A stretch of DNA of 64,000 bases from an uncultured Clostridia bacterium (GTDB lineage Bacteria > Bacillota > Clostridia > Christensenellales > Borkfalkiaceae), in contig CALVZS010000010.1 in NCBI GenBank assembly GCA_944372575.1, positions 1 to 64,000 of the forward strand, given 5' to 3'. Shown here one piece after another: positions 51,091 through 60,087 of the stretch. The notes beneath the pieces were generated by a model. That model was not told where the DNA came from and searched no databases. It saw only the letters and a list, made by a program, of their open reading frames with translations. Both the position numbers and the translations under genes were made by a program. Every line of letters begins with the position of its first letter. The first letter of the stretch is position 1.

Positions 51091-52257
51091 ATGGCATCTC
51101 TTCTGCTCGCAGTCATCTACATCGCCTTCATCAGCCTCGGACTTCCCGACTCCCTGCTCGGTTCGGGCTGGCCTGCCATGCACGCCGACCTCGGCGCGCC
51201 CCTCTCCGCCATGGGACTGGTCTCCATGATCATCGCGGCGGGGACGGTCGTCTCCAGCCTGCTGTCCGATTTTCTCACGCGCAAACTCGGCACCGGGCTC
51301 GTCACCGTGATCAGCGTCCTCCTGACGGCGGGCGCCATGCTCGGTTTCTCCTTTGCGCGTGCGTTCTGGCTGCTGTGCGTGCTCGCCGTTCCCTACGGCC
51401 TGGGCGCGGGCAGCGTGGACGCCGCGCTCAACAACTACGTCGCGCTGCACTACAGGGCGCGCCACATGAGCTGGCTGCACTGCTTCTGGGGACTGGGCGC
51501 GCTCGTCAGCCCCTTCCTCATGGGAGCGGCGCTCACGGGGGAGAGCGGCTGGCGGGGCGGCTATTCCCTCGTCTCCTATGTCCAGTTCGGCATCACGGCG
51601 CTCATCCTTCTGAGCCTGCCCCTCTGGAAGAGACCTGCATCGGAGGAGCGCGCGGGAAAATCGCTCACGCTGCCCGGGACGCTGCGCCTGAAGGGGGTTT
51701 GGTTCATCCTCATCGCCTTCTTTGCCTATTCCGCGCTCGAGGCGACCGCCATGCAGTGGGCGAGTAGCTACTTTACCGAGTCCAAGGGCGTGAGTACGGA
51801 GATCGCCGCCATGCTCGGCTCTCTCTTCTATATCGGCATCACGCTCGGGCGGTTTGTGAGCGGGTTCGTCTCGGAAAAACTCGGCGACCGGCGCCTCATT
51901 CGCATCGGCGTATGCATCATCGCCGCCGGCATCGCGCTCCTTGCGCTGCCCGTCGGGTCGGATGCCGTCGCCATCGCGGGCTTCCTCGTCGCAGGCTTCG
52001 GCTGCGCGCCCGTCTATCCCTGCATCATCCATTCCACGCCCGCCAACTTTGGGGCGGAGCACTCGCAGGCGGTCATCGGCGTGGAGATGGCGTTCGCCTA
52101 CATCGGCACCACCTTTATGCCGCCCCTGTTCGGGCTGATCGCGCAGTATGCGGACATCGCCTTCCTGCCGCTCTGGCTGGCGTTGTTCGGGATCGTCCTC
52201 TTCTGCATGACCGAACTGCTCAACCGCTCTGCAGGGAAAAAGCCCGTCCTGCCGTGA
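51091..52257 (+). CDS. MFS transporter, sugar-permease-like
   Basis: The 388-residue protein has about twelve transmembrane helices. It resembles the FHS/fucose permease-type MFS group (FISLGLPDSLLGSGWPAM at the start, LHCFWGLGALVSPFL and GCAPVYPCIIHSTPANFG). Its place after the alpha-galactosidase gene suggests sugar import or export, but specificity cannot be read. ATG 51091 follows a GGAAC-type SD; an upstream in-frame ATG at 51052 gives a non-conserved N-terminus. Confidence 0.88.
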   Translation: MASLLLAVIYIAFISLGLPDSLLGSGWPAMHADLGAPLSAMGLVSMIIAAGTVVSSLLSDFLTRKLGTGLVTVISVLLTAGAMLGFSFARAFWLLCVLAVPYGLGAGSVDAALNNYVALHYRARHMSWLHCFWGLGALVSPFLMGAALTGESGWRGGYSLVSYVQFGITALILLSLPLWKRPASEERAGKSLTLPGTLRLKGVWFILIAFFAYSALEATAMQWASSYFTESKGVSTEIAAMLGSLFYIGITLGRFVSGFVSEKLGDRRLIRIGVCIIAAGIALLALPVGSDAVAIAGFLVAGFGCAPVYPCIIHSTPANFGAEHSQAVIGVEMAFAYIGTTFMPPLFGLIAQYADIAFLPLWLALFGIVLFCMTELLNRSAGKKPVLP

Positions 52258-52277
52258 AAGGGCAGAGCGGGCTTTTT
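52237..52277 (+). terminator. MFS terminator starting inside the coding region
   Basis: AAAAAGCCCG (52237-52246) pairs with CGGGCTTTTT (52268-52277), and CCTGCC with GGGCAG inside it. The stop codon (52255-52257) sits in the loop, so the left arm encodes the last residues KKPVLP. Confidence 0.8.
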
Positions 52278-52282
52278 ATATA

Positions 52283-52307
52283 AGAAAACCACCGGCTATG
52301 CCGGTGG
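52283..52307 (-). terminator. Terminator for the SIMPL gene
   Basis: CCACCGGC (52289-52296) and GCCGGTGG (52300-52307), loop of 3; on the reverse strand TTTTCTTATAT follows. Confidence 0.75.
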
Positions 52308-52326
52308 ATATTTATTGTTTACTGTT

Positions 52327-52956
52327 TTATTCGATGGAATAGGTGATCTGCACTTCGTCCGTCAGAACGATCTCCTCCGGCTGCAGTTCGGCGGCGCCGT
52401 CCATGCGCAATGCGGCTGCCCGCACAAGGGGCACCCCGTGGCTGCGACTGTCCATGGTCAGTACGCATCCGAGTTTTACGCCCGCCGCCACGGCCATTGC
52501 CTCGGCACGGCGGCGCGCATCCCGCACGGAGAGCGCAAGCAGTTCGCCGCGCAGCGCCTCCTCGTCTTTCAGCGCGTACTCTGCCGCGATCTCGGGGGAG
52601 GCGCCGCAGCCCGCAAGCGCCGTCAGCACCCTTGCGAGAAGCGCCCCGTCGCAGGCAAATTGCGCGCGGATGCGCCGTACGGCGGCATAGCCCGCGAAGG
52701 TGCGCCTGCGCACGCCGTTTTCCTCCGTCATGTCATACCGCGCATCCGTGCGCAGCGACAGGGCGCGCACGTTTTCCCCGCCGATGCCGGCGCTCGTCAG
52801 CGCCCCGACGGCGGCGCGCGCCGCCCGTTCGCATTCATCCACTGCGGCGGCATAGTCCTTTTGCACGCGTTCTATGGTCATGGTAAGGTTTACGGTATCG
52901 GGCGGGATGCGCATTTCGCCCCGCCCCGTCACCAGGATCGTTCTCTCAGCTGTCAT
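52327..52956 (-). CDS. SIMPL (DUF541) domain protein, apparently cytoplasmic
   Basis: The 209-residue protein is one SIMPL domain: ILVTGRGEMRIPPDTVNLTMTIE, ARAAVGALTSAGIGGENVRAL, YDMTEENGVRRRTFAGYAAV and ALSVRDARRRAEAMAVAAGVKLG. Most SIMPL proteins carry a signal peptide; this one does not. Function is not established for the family. AAAGGAGG precedes the ATG at 52956, and it overlaps the upstream DUF1275 gene by 11 bases, so the two form an operon. Confidence 0.9.
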   Translation of the reverse strand: MTAERTILVTGRGEMRIPPDTVNLTMTIERVQKDYAAAVDECERAARAAVGALTSAGIGGENVRALSLRTDARYDMTEENGVRRRTFAGYAAVRRIRAQFACDGALLARVLTALAGCGASPEIAAEYALKDEEALRGELLALSVRDARRRAEAMAVAAGVKLGCVLTMDSRSHGVPLVRAAALRMDGAAELQPEEIVLTDEVQITYSIE

Positions 52957-53680
52957 GTTGACCTCCTTTCGATGGTTGCTGCATGATTTTTTTCTGTACC
53001 GCGCTGCCCGTCAGGATGCTTATCAGCACCACAAGCAGTATGGCGGCGGCGATGAATGCCGCATATCCGCCCAGCGCCCGTGAGGCATAGTAGCCTGCCA
53101 GCACGCCGCACAGAAAGAAGAGGATGAGCAGCGCATATTTGGCGGTCACCCTCAGCGCGCCCGCGTCCTTTTCCGCCGCTGCGTGCATCGCGTGTTCGGT
53201 CGCCGAGCGCATGTTTCCCGTGCAGAACGCCGTTGCAAAGGGCCTGCCCTCCATCTTGCGGAAGTTGTCGAACTGTACTGCCGCCGCAAGGGAGACAAAG
53301 GCGTTGACGATGGCGTCCGGCACCGACGGCGGGAGAAATCCCACCGCGATGAGGACGGCGATCTCGCCGGCAAGCACATAGCTGTGTCCGCGGAATTCCT
53401 CGCGCTTCTTTTTTGCAAGGTGCAGGCAGAGTTCGCTCAGGAATACGCCCGCGATGAAGAGCAGAACGGGGATGAGATAGCGCAGCGCCGTGCTCCCTTC
53501 GCCCGCGGCGATGCCGAGCACGAGAAAGATGAGGTTGCTCGTCTGCGCGTTGCAGAACACGCCGCCCCGCGTCACATAGGTATAGGCGTCGAGAAATCCG
53601 CCCGCCACACACAACAAAATCCCCACTTCCAGCCATTCAAAGACGGGGAAGGCGGAAAGTTTTTTCCGATAGTACCGCAT
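52946..53680 (-). CDS. DUF1275 (YoaK-family) membrane protein
   Basis: The 244-residue protein has about six transmembrane segments and the DUF1275 pattern: CVAGGFLDAYTYVTRGGVFC, NAQTSNLIFLVLGIA, and ATAFCTGNMRSATEHAMHA. Its role is unknown; a transport function is often presumed. The ATG at 53680 is chosen from family alignment; the SD is weak (GCGAGAG). A consensus promoter lies just upstream. Confidence 0.88.
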   Translation of the reverse strand: MRYYRKKLSAFPVFEWLEVGILLCVAGGFLDAYTYVTRGGVFCNAQTSNLIFLVLGIAAGEGSTALRYLIPVLLFIAGVFLSELCLHLAKKKREEFRGHSYVLAGEIAVLIAVGFLPPSVPDAIVNAFVSLAAAVQFDNFRKMEGRPFATAFCTGNMRSATEHAMHAAAEKDAGALRVTAKYALLILFFLCGVLAGYYASRALGGYAAFIAAAILLVVLISILTGSAVQKKIMQQPSKGGQHDS

Positions 53681-53699
53681 ATCGCTCTCTCGCTTTCCA

Positions 53700-53728
53700 A
53701 TTTTACGCGGCGCGGGGCGCATTGTCAA
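53700..53728 (-). promoter_or_regulatory. Promoter for the DUF1275-SIMPL operon
   Basis: Reverse-strand TTGACA (53728-53723), 17 bases, TAAAAT (53705-53700). Confidence 0.75.
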
Positions 53729-53920
53729 TCCTTTTTTGCCGGCGGCAGGCAAAATGCGCGTTCAGATTTCATGATGGCATGCATAAGCCGGAATGATGAA
53801 GCGCGGAACACAAATTGTGTCCGGACGGCAGAGGGGACGCAAGATATGCTCCGGACGGAAAAATTTTGCAAAAAAGCGCAAAAAACGGGGGATTTTTCGG
53901 AAAAAAGTTCGTTGAAATGA

Positions 53921-53949
53921 TTGACTTAGGGAAAAAAAGATGGTATGAT
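53921..53949 (+). promoter_or_regulatory. Promoter P1 of the S10 operon
   Basis: TTGACT (53921-53926), 17 bases, TATGAT (53944-53949). It begins a leader of about 258 bases. Bases 53729-53920 upstream of it show only A/T-rich spacer with no gene. Confidence 0.7.
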
Positions 53950-54110
53950 ATACAAGCTGTGTCAAAGCGGCAGGTCTTTTGCTGCGCCGCGGCGTATAGG
54001 GTTGAGGCGGGAAGTTACTGAAAAAGCGAGGACGAAAGCCCCTCGGCAGATAATTTCCGCTGACAAATGTGGGAGCGCGACTCCTGCGACTAACCGAAGG
54101 CTTTTGCGAG

Positions 54111-54140
54111 AAAACACCGCAAAACAACGCGTGTTTTTTT
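54111..54140 (+). terminator. Attenuator terminator before rpsJ
   Basis: AAAACAC-c-GC (54111-54120) pairs with GCGTGTTTT (54129-54137), followed by T to 54140. Confidence 0.65.
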
Positions 54141-54169
54141 CATGGGAGTCCTCGATACGCACGGATGCG

Positions 54170-54198
54170 TTGACACGCAAATCCACAGTTAGTATAAA
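54170..54198 (+). promoter_or_regulatory. Promoter P2 of the S10 operon, close to rpsJ
   Basis: TTGACA (54170-54175), 17 bases, TATAAA (54193-54198). Its start would fall near 54205, at the end of the rpsJ SD, bypassing the attenuator. Confidence 0.55.
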
Positions 54199-54213
54199 TA
54201 AGGAGTAAGGTTT

Positions 54214-54513
54214 ATGGCAAGTCAGAAGATCAGGATCAAACTTTCGGCGTACGATCACGAACTCGTCGATCAGGCGGCAAGCCGCATCGTGGAGACGATG
54301 CAGAAGGGGGGCGCGAAGATCTCCGGCCCCATCCCGCTTCCCACCGAGCGCGAGATCGTCACCATTCTGCGCAGTCCCCATAAAGACAAGGATTCGCGTG
54401 AGCAGTTTGAGATGCGCACCTACAAGCGCATCATCGACATCTATTCGTCCAACGCGAAGCTGCTCGATTCCATCCGCCTGCCCGCAGGCGTGGACATCAA
54501 GGTCAAACTGTAA
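54214..54513 (+). CDS. rpsJ: 30S ribosomal protein S10
   Basis: The 99-residue product matches S10: [57 protein letters not shown]. It is a head protein of the 30S subunit and also the NusE antitermination factor. It leads the S10-spc operon. AAGGAG lies upstream of the ATG. Confidence 0.98.
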   Translation: MASQKIRIKLSAYDHELVDQAASRIVETMQKGGAKISGPIPLPTEREIVTILRSPHKDKDSREQFEMRTYKRIIDIYSSNAKLLDSIRLPAGVDIKVKL

Positions 54514-54573
54514 GCGACGATACTTTTATTTAAGGTATCAAAAGCAATAAAAAAAGAAGGAGTGAACTTTACG

Positions 54574-55206
54574 ATGGGTAAAGCAATCATCGGCCGCAAA
54601 GTGGGCATGACCCAGCTGTTTGCGGAGGACGGGAAGGTCATCCCCGTCACGGTCATCGAGGCAGGCCCCTGCCCCGTGGTGCAGGTCAAAACGCCGGATA
54701 CGGACGGCTATACGGCGCTCAAGCTCGGCTTCCTCCCCGCCAAGGAGAAGGCGCTCAACAAGCCCGACCTCGGCCAGTTCAAGAAGGCGGGCGTCGCGCC
54801 CTGCAAGTATCTGCGCGAAGTGCGCCTCGAGAGCGTCGAGGGCTATAAGGTGGGCGACGAAGTGAAGGCGGACGTCTTTGCCGTGGGCGACAGGGTGGAC
54901 GCATCGGGCGTCACCAAGGGTCACGGCTATACGGGCGTCATCAAGAGATGGAATCAGCACCGCCTCAAGGAAACGCACGGCGTCGGCCCTGTCCACAGGG
55001 AGCCCGGTTCCATGAGCGCGAACAGCTCGCCCTCGCGCGTGTTCAAGCATAAGAACCTCGCGGGCCAGTACGGTGTCGAAAACGTCACCATTCAGAACCT
55101 CGAAGTGGTGCGGGTGGATCTCGCCCGCAACGTCATCCTCGTCAGGGGTGCCGTTCCCGGGGTGAAGGGCAGCATCGTCATGCTCAAGACGAGCGTCAAG
55201 GCATAA
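54574..55206 (+). CDS. rplC: 50S ribosomal protein L3
   Basis: The 210-residue product has AIIGRKVGMTQLF, VTKGHGYTGVIKRWN, the L3 loop GPVHREPGSMSANSSPSRVF and VVRVDLARNVILVRGAVPG. It contacts the peptidyl-transferase area. ATG 54574 is used; a GTG 12 bases upstream overlaps the AGGAG SD and cannot initiate. It starts 60 bases after rpsJ. Confidence 0.97.
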   Translation: MGKAIIGRKVGMTQLFAEDGKVIPVTVIEAGPCPVVQVKTPDTDGYTALKLGFLPAKEKALNKPDLGQFKKAGVAPCKYLREVRLESVEGYKVGDEVKADVFAVGDRVDASGVTKGHGYTGVIKRWNQHRLKETHGVGPVHREPGSMSANSSPSRVFKHKNLAGQYGVENVTIQNLEVVRVDLARNVILVRGAVPGVKGSIVMLKTSVKA

Positions 55207-55217
55207 GGAGAACGATC

Positions 55218-55841
55218 ATGGCAAACGTGAAAGTATATAACATGAAGGGAGAGGAAGTCGGCGATCTCGAGCTTTCCGACAAGGTGTTCGGCGCCGATTA
55301 CAACGAGCCCCTCATCCACCAGGCGGTCGTCACCTATCTTTGCAATCAGAGACAGGGTACGAAGTCCACGCTCACCCGCACGGAAGTGAGAGGGGGCGGG
55401 GCGAAGCCCTGGAGGCAGAAGGGTACCGGCCGTGCGCGCCAGGGTTCCATCCGCGCACCGCAGTGGACGAAGGGCGGCGTCGTGTTCGCCCCCAAGAGCC
55501 GTGACTTCTCCAAGAAGATGAACCTCACCGCCAAGCGCGGCGCGCTCGTCTCGGCACTCTCCAAGAAGGTCGCGGACGGCGAACTGTTCGTCGTCGACGA
55601 ACTCAAGGTCACGGCGCCCAAGACCAAGGAGATGGAGGCGTTCCGCAAGGCGATGAAGCTGGACAAGCGCACCGTCGTCGTCATGGACGAAAATGACGAG
55701 AACGTCATCCTCGCGGCGCGTAACCTGCCCACGCTGACCACCATTTCCGTCAGCGAGATCAACACCTACGAGATCGTCGCAAACGCAGTGGTCGTCCTGA
55801 CGAAGGGCTCCGTGAAGAAACTCGAGGAGGTGTACGCATAA
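55218..55841 (+). CDS. rplD: 50S ribosomal protein L4
   Basis: The 207-residue product shows NQRQGTKSTLTRTEVRGGG, the extended loop KPWRQKGTGRARQGSIRAPQ and VFAPKSRDFSKKMN. L4 lines the exit tunnel, and in other bacteria it represses its own operon through the S10 leader, relevant to the structured leader seen here. Confidence 0.97.
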   Translation: MANVKVYNMKGEEVGDLELSDKVFGADYNEPLIHQAVVTYLCNQRQGTKSTLTRTEVRGGGAKPWRQKGTGRARQGSIRAPQWTKGGVVFAPKSRDFSKKMNLTAKRGALVSALSKKVADGELFVVDELKVTAPKTKEMEAFRKAMKLDKRTVVVMDENDENVILAARNLPTLTTISVSEINTYEIVANAVVVLTKGSVKKLEEVYA

Positions 55842-56131
55842 TGGTACCCGAAGACATCATTTTGAAGCCCGTCCTCACCGAGAAGGGCTATGACGGGATC
55901 GCCGACAAGTGCTACACGTTCCGCGTTGCAAAGTCGGCAAACAAGACGCAGATCAAGATCGCGGTAGAGCAGATGTTCGGTGTGCGCGTGAAGAGCGTCA
56001 ACACCGTCTCCTGCCCCGGCAAGCTCAAGAGAATGGGCAGGAACAGCGGCTACACGCCCGCGACGAAGAAGGCGATCGTCCGCCTCACGGAGGATTCCAA
56101 GGCGATCGAGCACTTCAACTCGTTATCGTAA
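55841..56131 (+). CDS. rplW: 50S ribosomal protein L23
   Basis: The 96-residue product has DIILKPVLTEKGYD, CYTFRVAKSANKTQIKIAVE, and VNTVSCPGKLKRMGRNSGY. It sits at the tunnel exit and docks SRP and trigger factor. The ATG shares one base with the rplD stop (TAATG), implying tight coupling. Confidence 0.97.
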   Translation: MVPEDIILKPVLTEKGYDGIADKCYTFRVAKSANKTQIKIAVEQMFGVRVKSVNTVSCPGKLKRMGRNSGYTPATKKAIVRLTEDSKAIEHFNSLS

Positions 56132-56146
56132 CAGCGGAGGTCAATC

Positions 56147-56974
56147 ATGGCAGTCAAGAGATATAAACCTACCTCTCCCGCGCGCCGTCTGATGACGGTT
56201 CCCGCCTACGGCGAGATCGCCAAGGCGAAGCCCGAGCGCTCCCTTCTGGAGGATCAGCGCAAGTCGGGCGGCAGAAACCACGCGGGCAAGATCACCGTGC
56301 GCCATATCGGCGGCGGCAACAAGAGAAAGTATCGCATCATCGACTTCAAGCGCAACAAGGACGGCATCCCCGCCAAAGTTGCCAGCATCCAGTACGATCC
56401 CAACCGCAGCGCCTATATCGCGCTCCTCGTCTATGCGGACGGGGAAAAGCGCTACATCCTGGCGCCCGTCGGCCTCAATGTGGGCGACACGGTGATGAGC
56501 GGCGCGGGCGCGGACATCAAAGTCGGCAATGCGCTCCCGCTTGCAGACATCCCCGTCGGCACGACCATCCACAACATCGAAATGAAGCCCGGCCGCGGCG
56601 GCCAGATCGCAAGGAGCGCGGGCATCTCCGCGCAGATCATGGCGCGCGAGGGCGCCTATGCGACCATCAAGATGCCTTCGGGCGAGATGCGCCTCATCCC
56701 CGCCGTCTGCCGCGCGACCATCGGTCAGGTCGGCAACGTCGAGCATGAGATCATCCGCATCGGCAAGGCGGGCAAGACGCGCCATCTGGGCATCCGTCCC
56801 ACGGTGCGCGGTTCGGTCATGAACCCCAACGACCACCCTCACGGCGGCGGCGAAGGCAAATCGCCCGTCGGACATGCGGGGCCGGAGACGCCTTGGGGCA
56901 AGCCCGCTCTCGGCTATAAGACGAGAAAGAAGAAGAACCCGACAAGCAAGTTCATCCTGAAGAGGATCAATTAA
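56147..56974 (+). CDS. rplB: 50S ribosomal protein L2
   Basis: The 275-residue product has [20 protein letters not shown] at its start, [40 protein letters not shown], and the C-terminal [16 protein letters not shown]-type segment, here [20 protein letters not shown]2 is needed for peptidyl transfer and subunit joining. Confidence 0.98.
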   Translation: MAVKRYKPTSPARRLMTVPAYGEIAKAKPERSLLEDQRKSGGRNHAGKITVRHIGGGNKRKYRIIDFKRNKDGIPAKVASIQYDPNRSAYIALLVYADGEKRYILAPVGLNVGDTVMSGAGADIKVGNALPLADIPVGTTIHNIEMKPGRGGQIARSAGISAQIMAREGAYATIKMPSGEMRLIPAVCRATIGQVGNVEHEIIRIGKAGKTRHLGIRPTVRGSVMNPNDHPHGGGEGKSPVGHAGPETPWGKPALGYKTRKKKNPTSKFILKRIN

Positions 56975-56988
56975 GGGAGGAAGATACC

Positions 56989-57270
56989 ATGTCGAGAAGC
57001 GTTAAGAAAGGGCCTTACGTCGAAGCGAAGCTGCTTGCACGCATCGAGGCGCTGAACGAGGCAAACGAAAAGAAGGTACTCAAGACCTGGTCGAGAGCGT
57101 CGACGATCTTCCCCCAGATGGTCGGTCACACGATCGCCGTGTACGACGGCAGGAAGCACGTTCCCGTCTATGTGACGGAGGATATGGTGGGCTGCAAGCT
57201 GGGTGAGTTCGCTCCCACGAGAACATTCAAAGGGCATACCGCAAAGACGAGCGCGCCCGGAAAGAAGTAA
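56989..57270 (+). CDS. rpsS: 30S ribosomal protein S19
   Basis: The 93-residue product shows [39 protein letters not shown] and [11 protein letters not shown]. It binds 16S rRNA in the head with S13. GGGAGG precedes the ATG, 15 bases after rplB. Confidence 0.97.
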   Translation: MSRSVKKGPYVEAKLLARIEALNEANEKKVLKTWSRASTIFPQMVGHTIAVYDGRKHVPVYVTEDMVGCKLGEFAPTRTFKGHTAKTSAPGKK

Positions 57271-57281
57271 GGAGATAAGCC

Positions 57282-57683
57282 ATGGCGACGAATATGAAGA
57301 AAAAGGCGGCACGCGTCGAGGAAAAGAGAGAAACGCGTCCTTATGCCGTCGCAAGATACGTCCGTGTCTCTCCCTACAAGGTGCGCACGGTGCTCGATCT
57401 CATCCGCGGCAAGTCGGTCAGGGAGGCGCAGGCCATCCTTGACAACTGCGTCAACGGCGGCGCGGCGCCCACCAAGAAGGTGCTCATGAGCGCGGTCGCA
57501 AACGCGGAACACAACCAGGGCATGGACAGGGGAGACCTGTACGTTGCCGCCTGCTATGCGGACGGCGGCACGATGCTCAAGCGGATGCAGCCCGTATCCA
57601 AGGGCAGAGGACACGCGATCCTCAAGAGAACGAGCCACATCACGGTCATTCTGGACGTCAAGAAGGCGGAGGGAGAAATCTAA
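57282..57683 (+). CDS. rplV: 50S ribosomal protein L22
   Basis: The 133-residue product has [38 protein letters not shown] and the hairpin loop [20 protein letters not shown], the macrolide-relevant tunnel element. A Lys-rich N-terminal stretch ([20 protein letters not shown]) is slightly longer than usual. Confidence 0.97.
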   Translation: MATNMKKKAARVEEKRETRPYAVARYVRVSPYKVRTVLDLIRGKSVREAQAILDNCVNGGAAPTKKVLMSAVANAEHNQGMDRGDLYVAACYADGGTMLKRMQPVSKGRGHAILKRTSHITVILDVKKAEGEI

Positions 57684-57684
57684 C

Positions 57685-58344
57685 ATGGGTCAGAAAGTCA
57701 ATCCTCACGGACTGAGAGTAGGCATCATCAAGGGCTGGGACACGCAGTGGTACGCCGACAAGAAGGAGTTCGCCGCGTTCCTCAAGGAAGACCACACCAT
57801 CCGTACGTTCCTGAAGAAGAAGTACTATGCGGCGGCCGTCTCGCGCATCCTCATCGAGCGTGCGGCGGGCAGGATCGTCGTGACCGTGTACACGGGCCGT
57901 CCCGGCGTGCTCATCGGCAAGGCCGGCTCGGAGATCGAGGTCATCAAGAAGGAGCTTGCCAGGATTACCAAGGGCAAGCCCGTGAGCGTCAACATCACCG
58001 AAGTGAGAAAGCCCGACACGGACGCACAGCTCGTCGCAGAGGGCGTCGCAGCGCAGCTTGAAAAGCGCGTCGGGTTCCGCCGTGCGCTCAAGCAGGCGAT
58101 CGGCAGGACGATGCGCGCAGGCGCCAAGGGCGTCAAGATGCAGGTCAGCGGCCGTCTCGACGGACGCGAGATCGCGGGATGCGAGCACTATCACGAGGGC
58201 AGCATTCCCCTTCAGACCCTGCGTGCGGACATCGACTACGGCTTTGCGGAGGCGCACACGACGTTCGGCATGATCGGCGTCAAGTGCTGGATCTACAAGG
58301 GTGAAGTCCTGAAAGCCGCAAAGAAGGCGGAAGGAGGCAGATAA
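57685..58344 (+). CDS. rpsC: 30S ribosomal protein S3
   Basis: The 219-residue product begins [20 protein letters not shown], contains the KH domain with [20 protein letters not shown] and the C-terminal [23 protein letters not shown] 57685 is the conserved start, right after the rplV stop; the SD is GGAGGGAG inside the end of rplV. Confidence 0.97.
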   Translation: MGQKVNPHGLRVGIIKGWDTQWYADKKEFAAFLKEDHTIRTFLKKKYYAAAVSRILIERAAGRIVVTVYTGRPGVLIGKAGSEIEVIKKELARITKGKPVSVNITEVRKPDTDAQLVAEGVAAQLEKRVGFRRALKQAIGRTMRAGAKGVKMQVSGRLDGREIAGCEHYHEGSIPLQTLRADIDYGFAEAHTTFGMIGVKCWIYKGEVLKAAKKAEGGR

Positions 58345-58784
58345 TGTTAATCCCCAAGAGAGTCAAGAGAAGAAAGCAGCACCGCCCCAACATGAAGGGC
58401 AGCGCACAGAAGGGAAACTTCATCGCTTACGGCGAATACGGCCTCATGGCGGAGGAACAGGGCTGGATCAAGTCCAACCAGATCGAGGCAGCCCGTATCG
58501 CCATGACGCGTTTCATCAAGCGCGGCGGCCAGGTCTGGATCGATATTTTCCCTCATAAACCCATTACCCGTCACCCCGCCGAAGCCCGTATGGGTTCGGG
58601 CAAGGGCAACGTCGAGTACTGGATCGCTCCCGTCAAGCCGGGCAGAGTGATGTTTGAAATGGCGGGCGTGAGCGAGGACGTCGCGCGCGAAGCGATGCGG
58701 CTTGCCGCCCACAAACTGCCCGTCAAGTGCAAGTTTGTCAAGAAGGCGGACGCCGAAAAAACGGCAGAAGGCGGTGAATCCTGA
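58344..58784 (+). CDS. rplP: 50S ribosomal protein L16
   Basis: The 146-residue product shows [60 protein letters not shown] and [17 protein letters not shown]. It contacts the A-site tRNA. Start and rpsC stop share one base; the stop shares one base with rpmC. Confidence 0.97.
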   Translation: MLIPKRVKRRKQHRPNMKGSAQKGNFIAYGEYGLMAEEQGWIKSNQIEAARIAMTRFIKRGGQVWIDIFPHKPITRHPAEARMGSGKGNVEYWIAPVKPGRVMFEMAGVSEDVAREAMRLAAHKLPVKCKFVKKADAEKTAEGGES

Positions 58785-58975
58785 TGAAAGGCAATGAATT
58801 TCACAATATGACGGACGTTGAGCTTACCAAGAAGCTGCAGGAACTGAAGAGCGAACTCTTCAACCTCCGCTTCCGCCACGCATCGGGACAGCTGGAGAAC
58901 CCCGTCTCGATCAGGACGTGCAAGAGGGACATCGCCCGCGTGAACACCGAGCTGCGCGCGCGCCAGGCGAAGTGA
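58784..58975 (+). CDS. rpmC: 50S ribosomal protein L29
   Basis: The 63-residue product has [20 protein letters not shown] and [20 protein letters not shown], a two-helix L29 at the tunnel exit beside L23. Coupled to rplP by a shared base. Confidence 0.96.
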   Translation: MKGNEFHNMTDVELTKKLQELKSELFNLRFRHASGQLENPVSIRTCKRDIARVNTELRARQAK

Positions 58976-58986
58976 GGAGGCAGGAC

Positions 58987-59241
58987 ATGGAAAGAAATCT
59001 GAGAAAAGAGATCGTGGGCATCGTCGTTTCCGACAAGATGGATAAGACCGTCGTGGTCGCCGTCAGCGAAAAACGCCCGCATCCCCTCTATAAAAAGACC
59101 ATCACCTATACCCGCCGTTTCAAGGCACACGACGAAGCCAACGAGTGCGGCGTCGGCGATACCGTGCGTATCGTGGAGACGCGCAAACTCAGCAAGGACA
59201 AGAACTGGCGCGTCGCCGAGATCGTCGAAAGGGCGAAGTAA
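58987..59241 (+). CDS. rpsQ: 30S ribosomal protein S17
   Basis: The 84-residue product shows [39 protein letters not shown] and [20 protein letters not shown]. It is an OB-fold primary rRNA-binding protein. ATG 58987 follows GAGGAGG. Confidence 0.96.
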   Translation: MERNLRKEIVGIVVSDKMDKTVVVAVSEKRPHPLYKKTITYTRRFKAHDEANECGVGDTVRIVETRKLSKDKNWRVAEIVERAK

Positions 59242-59259
59242 CGCGGGAGGAGAACGAAA

Positions 59260-59628
59260 ATGATACAACCTCAGACCAGACTCAAAGCGGCGGACAACTC
59301 GGGCGCAAAGGAGCTTATGTGCATCCGCGTGCTCGGCGGTTCCTTCCGCAGAACGGGAAACATCGGCGACGTCATCGTCGCATCCGTCAAGACGGCGACC
59401 CCCGGCGGCGCCGTCAAGAAGGGCGACGTGGTAAAGGCGGTCATCGTCAGAACCTCGAAGGGGATCCGCCGTCCGGACGGGTCGTATATCCGCTTCGATG
59501 ACAACGCCGCCGTCATCATCGACAATCAGAAGCAGCCCAAGGGGACGCGTATCTTCGGCCCCATCGCCAGAGAGCTCAGGGAGAAGGACTATATGAGGAT
59601 CATCTCCCTTGCGCCCGAGGTTCTGTAA
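59260..59628 (+). CDS. rplN: 50S ribosomal protein L14
   Basis: The 122-residue product has [60 protein letters not shown] and [20 protein letters not shown]. It forms an intersubunit bridge and is the binding site of RsfS. Confidence 0.97.
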   Translation: MIQPQTRLKAADNSGAKELMCIRVLGGSFRRTGNIGDVIVASVKTATPGGAVKKGDVVKAVIVRTSKGIRRPDGSYIRFDDNAAVIIDNQKQPKGTRIFGPIARELREKDYMRIISLAPEVL

Positions 59629-59640
59629 GGAGGAGCAGCC

Positions 59641-60069
59641 ATGAACGTAAAAGTCAATGACAACGTGCTCGTTCTTACGGGCAAATACAAGGGCAAGCAG
59701 GGCAAGGTGTTAAAGACCTATCCCGCAGAGGGCCGCGTCGTGGTGGAGGGCGTGAATATCGTCCACAAGCACGAGAAGGCGAGAAAGGCAAACGAGACCA
59801 GCCGCATCGTCACCGAGGAGGCGCCCATCGACGTCTCCAACGTGGAAGTCGTCTGCGACAAGTGCGGCAAGGCGACGCGCGTGGCGCACACCGTCATCGA
59901 CGGCAAGAAGGTGCGCGTATGCAAGAAGTGCGGCGCTTCCCTCGACAAGGCATACGTAAAGCAGGTCAAGGCACAGCAGGATGCCGCGCAGGAGGAGGCG
60001 CCCAAGAAGCGCACCAGAAAGCGCAGCAAGAAGACAGAAGAAACGGCGCCCGAAGGCGAAGAGAAATAA
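59641..60069 (+). CDS. rplX: 50S ribosomal protein L24 with a basic/acidic C-terminal tail
   Basis: The 142-residue product has the KOW core (NVKVNDNVLVLTGKYKGKQG, VVVEGVNIVHKHEKARK) and a Cys4 zinc ribbon (CDKCGKATRVAH then VRVCKKCGASLD). Typical L24 is about 100-110 residues; here about 33 extra residues (Ala/Gln, then KKRTRKRSKK, then an acidic end) extend the C-terminus. L24 starts 50S assembly. Confidence 0.96.
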   Translation: MNVKVNDNVLVLTGKYKGKQGKVLKTYPAEGRVVVEGVNIVHKHEKARKANETSRIVTEEAPIDVSNVEVVCDKCGKATRVAHTVIDGKKVRVCKKCGASLDKAYVKQVKAQQDAAQEEAPKKRTRKRSKKTEETAPEGEEK

Positions 60070-60087
60070 GGGGGCGGAGGTTAAGTC

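Larger units (their letters stand above)
53956..54213 (+). promoter_or_regulatory. Structured leader of the S10 operon
   Basis: The leader contains CGAGG/CCTCG and GGAG/CTCC hairpins (about 54026-54085), then a mutually exclusive pair: TTTTGCG (54102-54108) with CGCAAAA (54118-54124), or AAAACAC-GC (54111-54120) with GCGTGTTTT (54129-54137) followed by T. Such a layout fits transcription attenuation, perhaps by a ribosomal protein such as L4; the ligand is inferred. Confidence 0.6.

Noticed and set aside
53183-53920. 245-codon forward frame opposite the DUF1275 gene
   Set aside because: No SD or family match; the reverse strand encodes a clear DUF1275 membrane protein with promoter.
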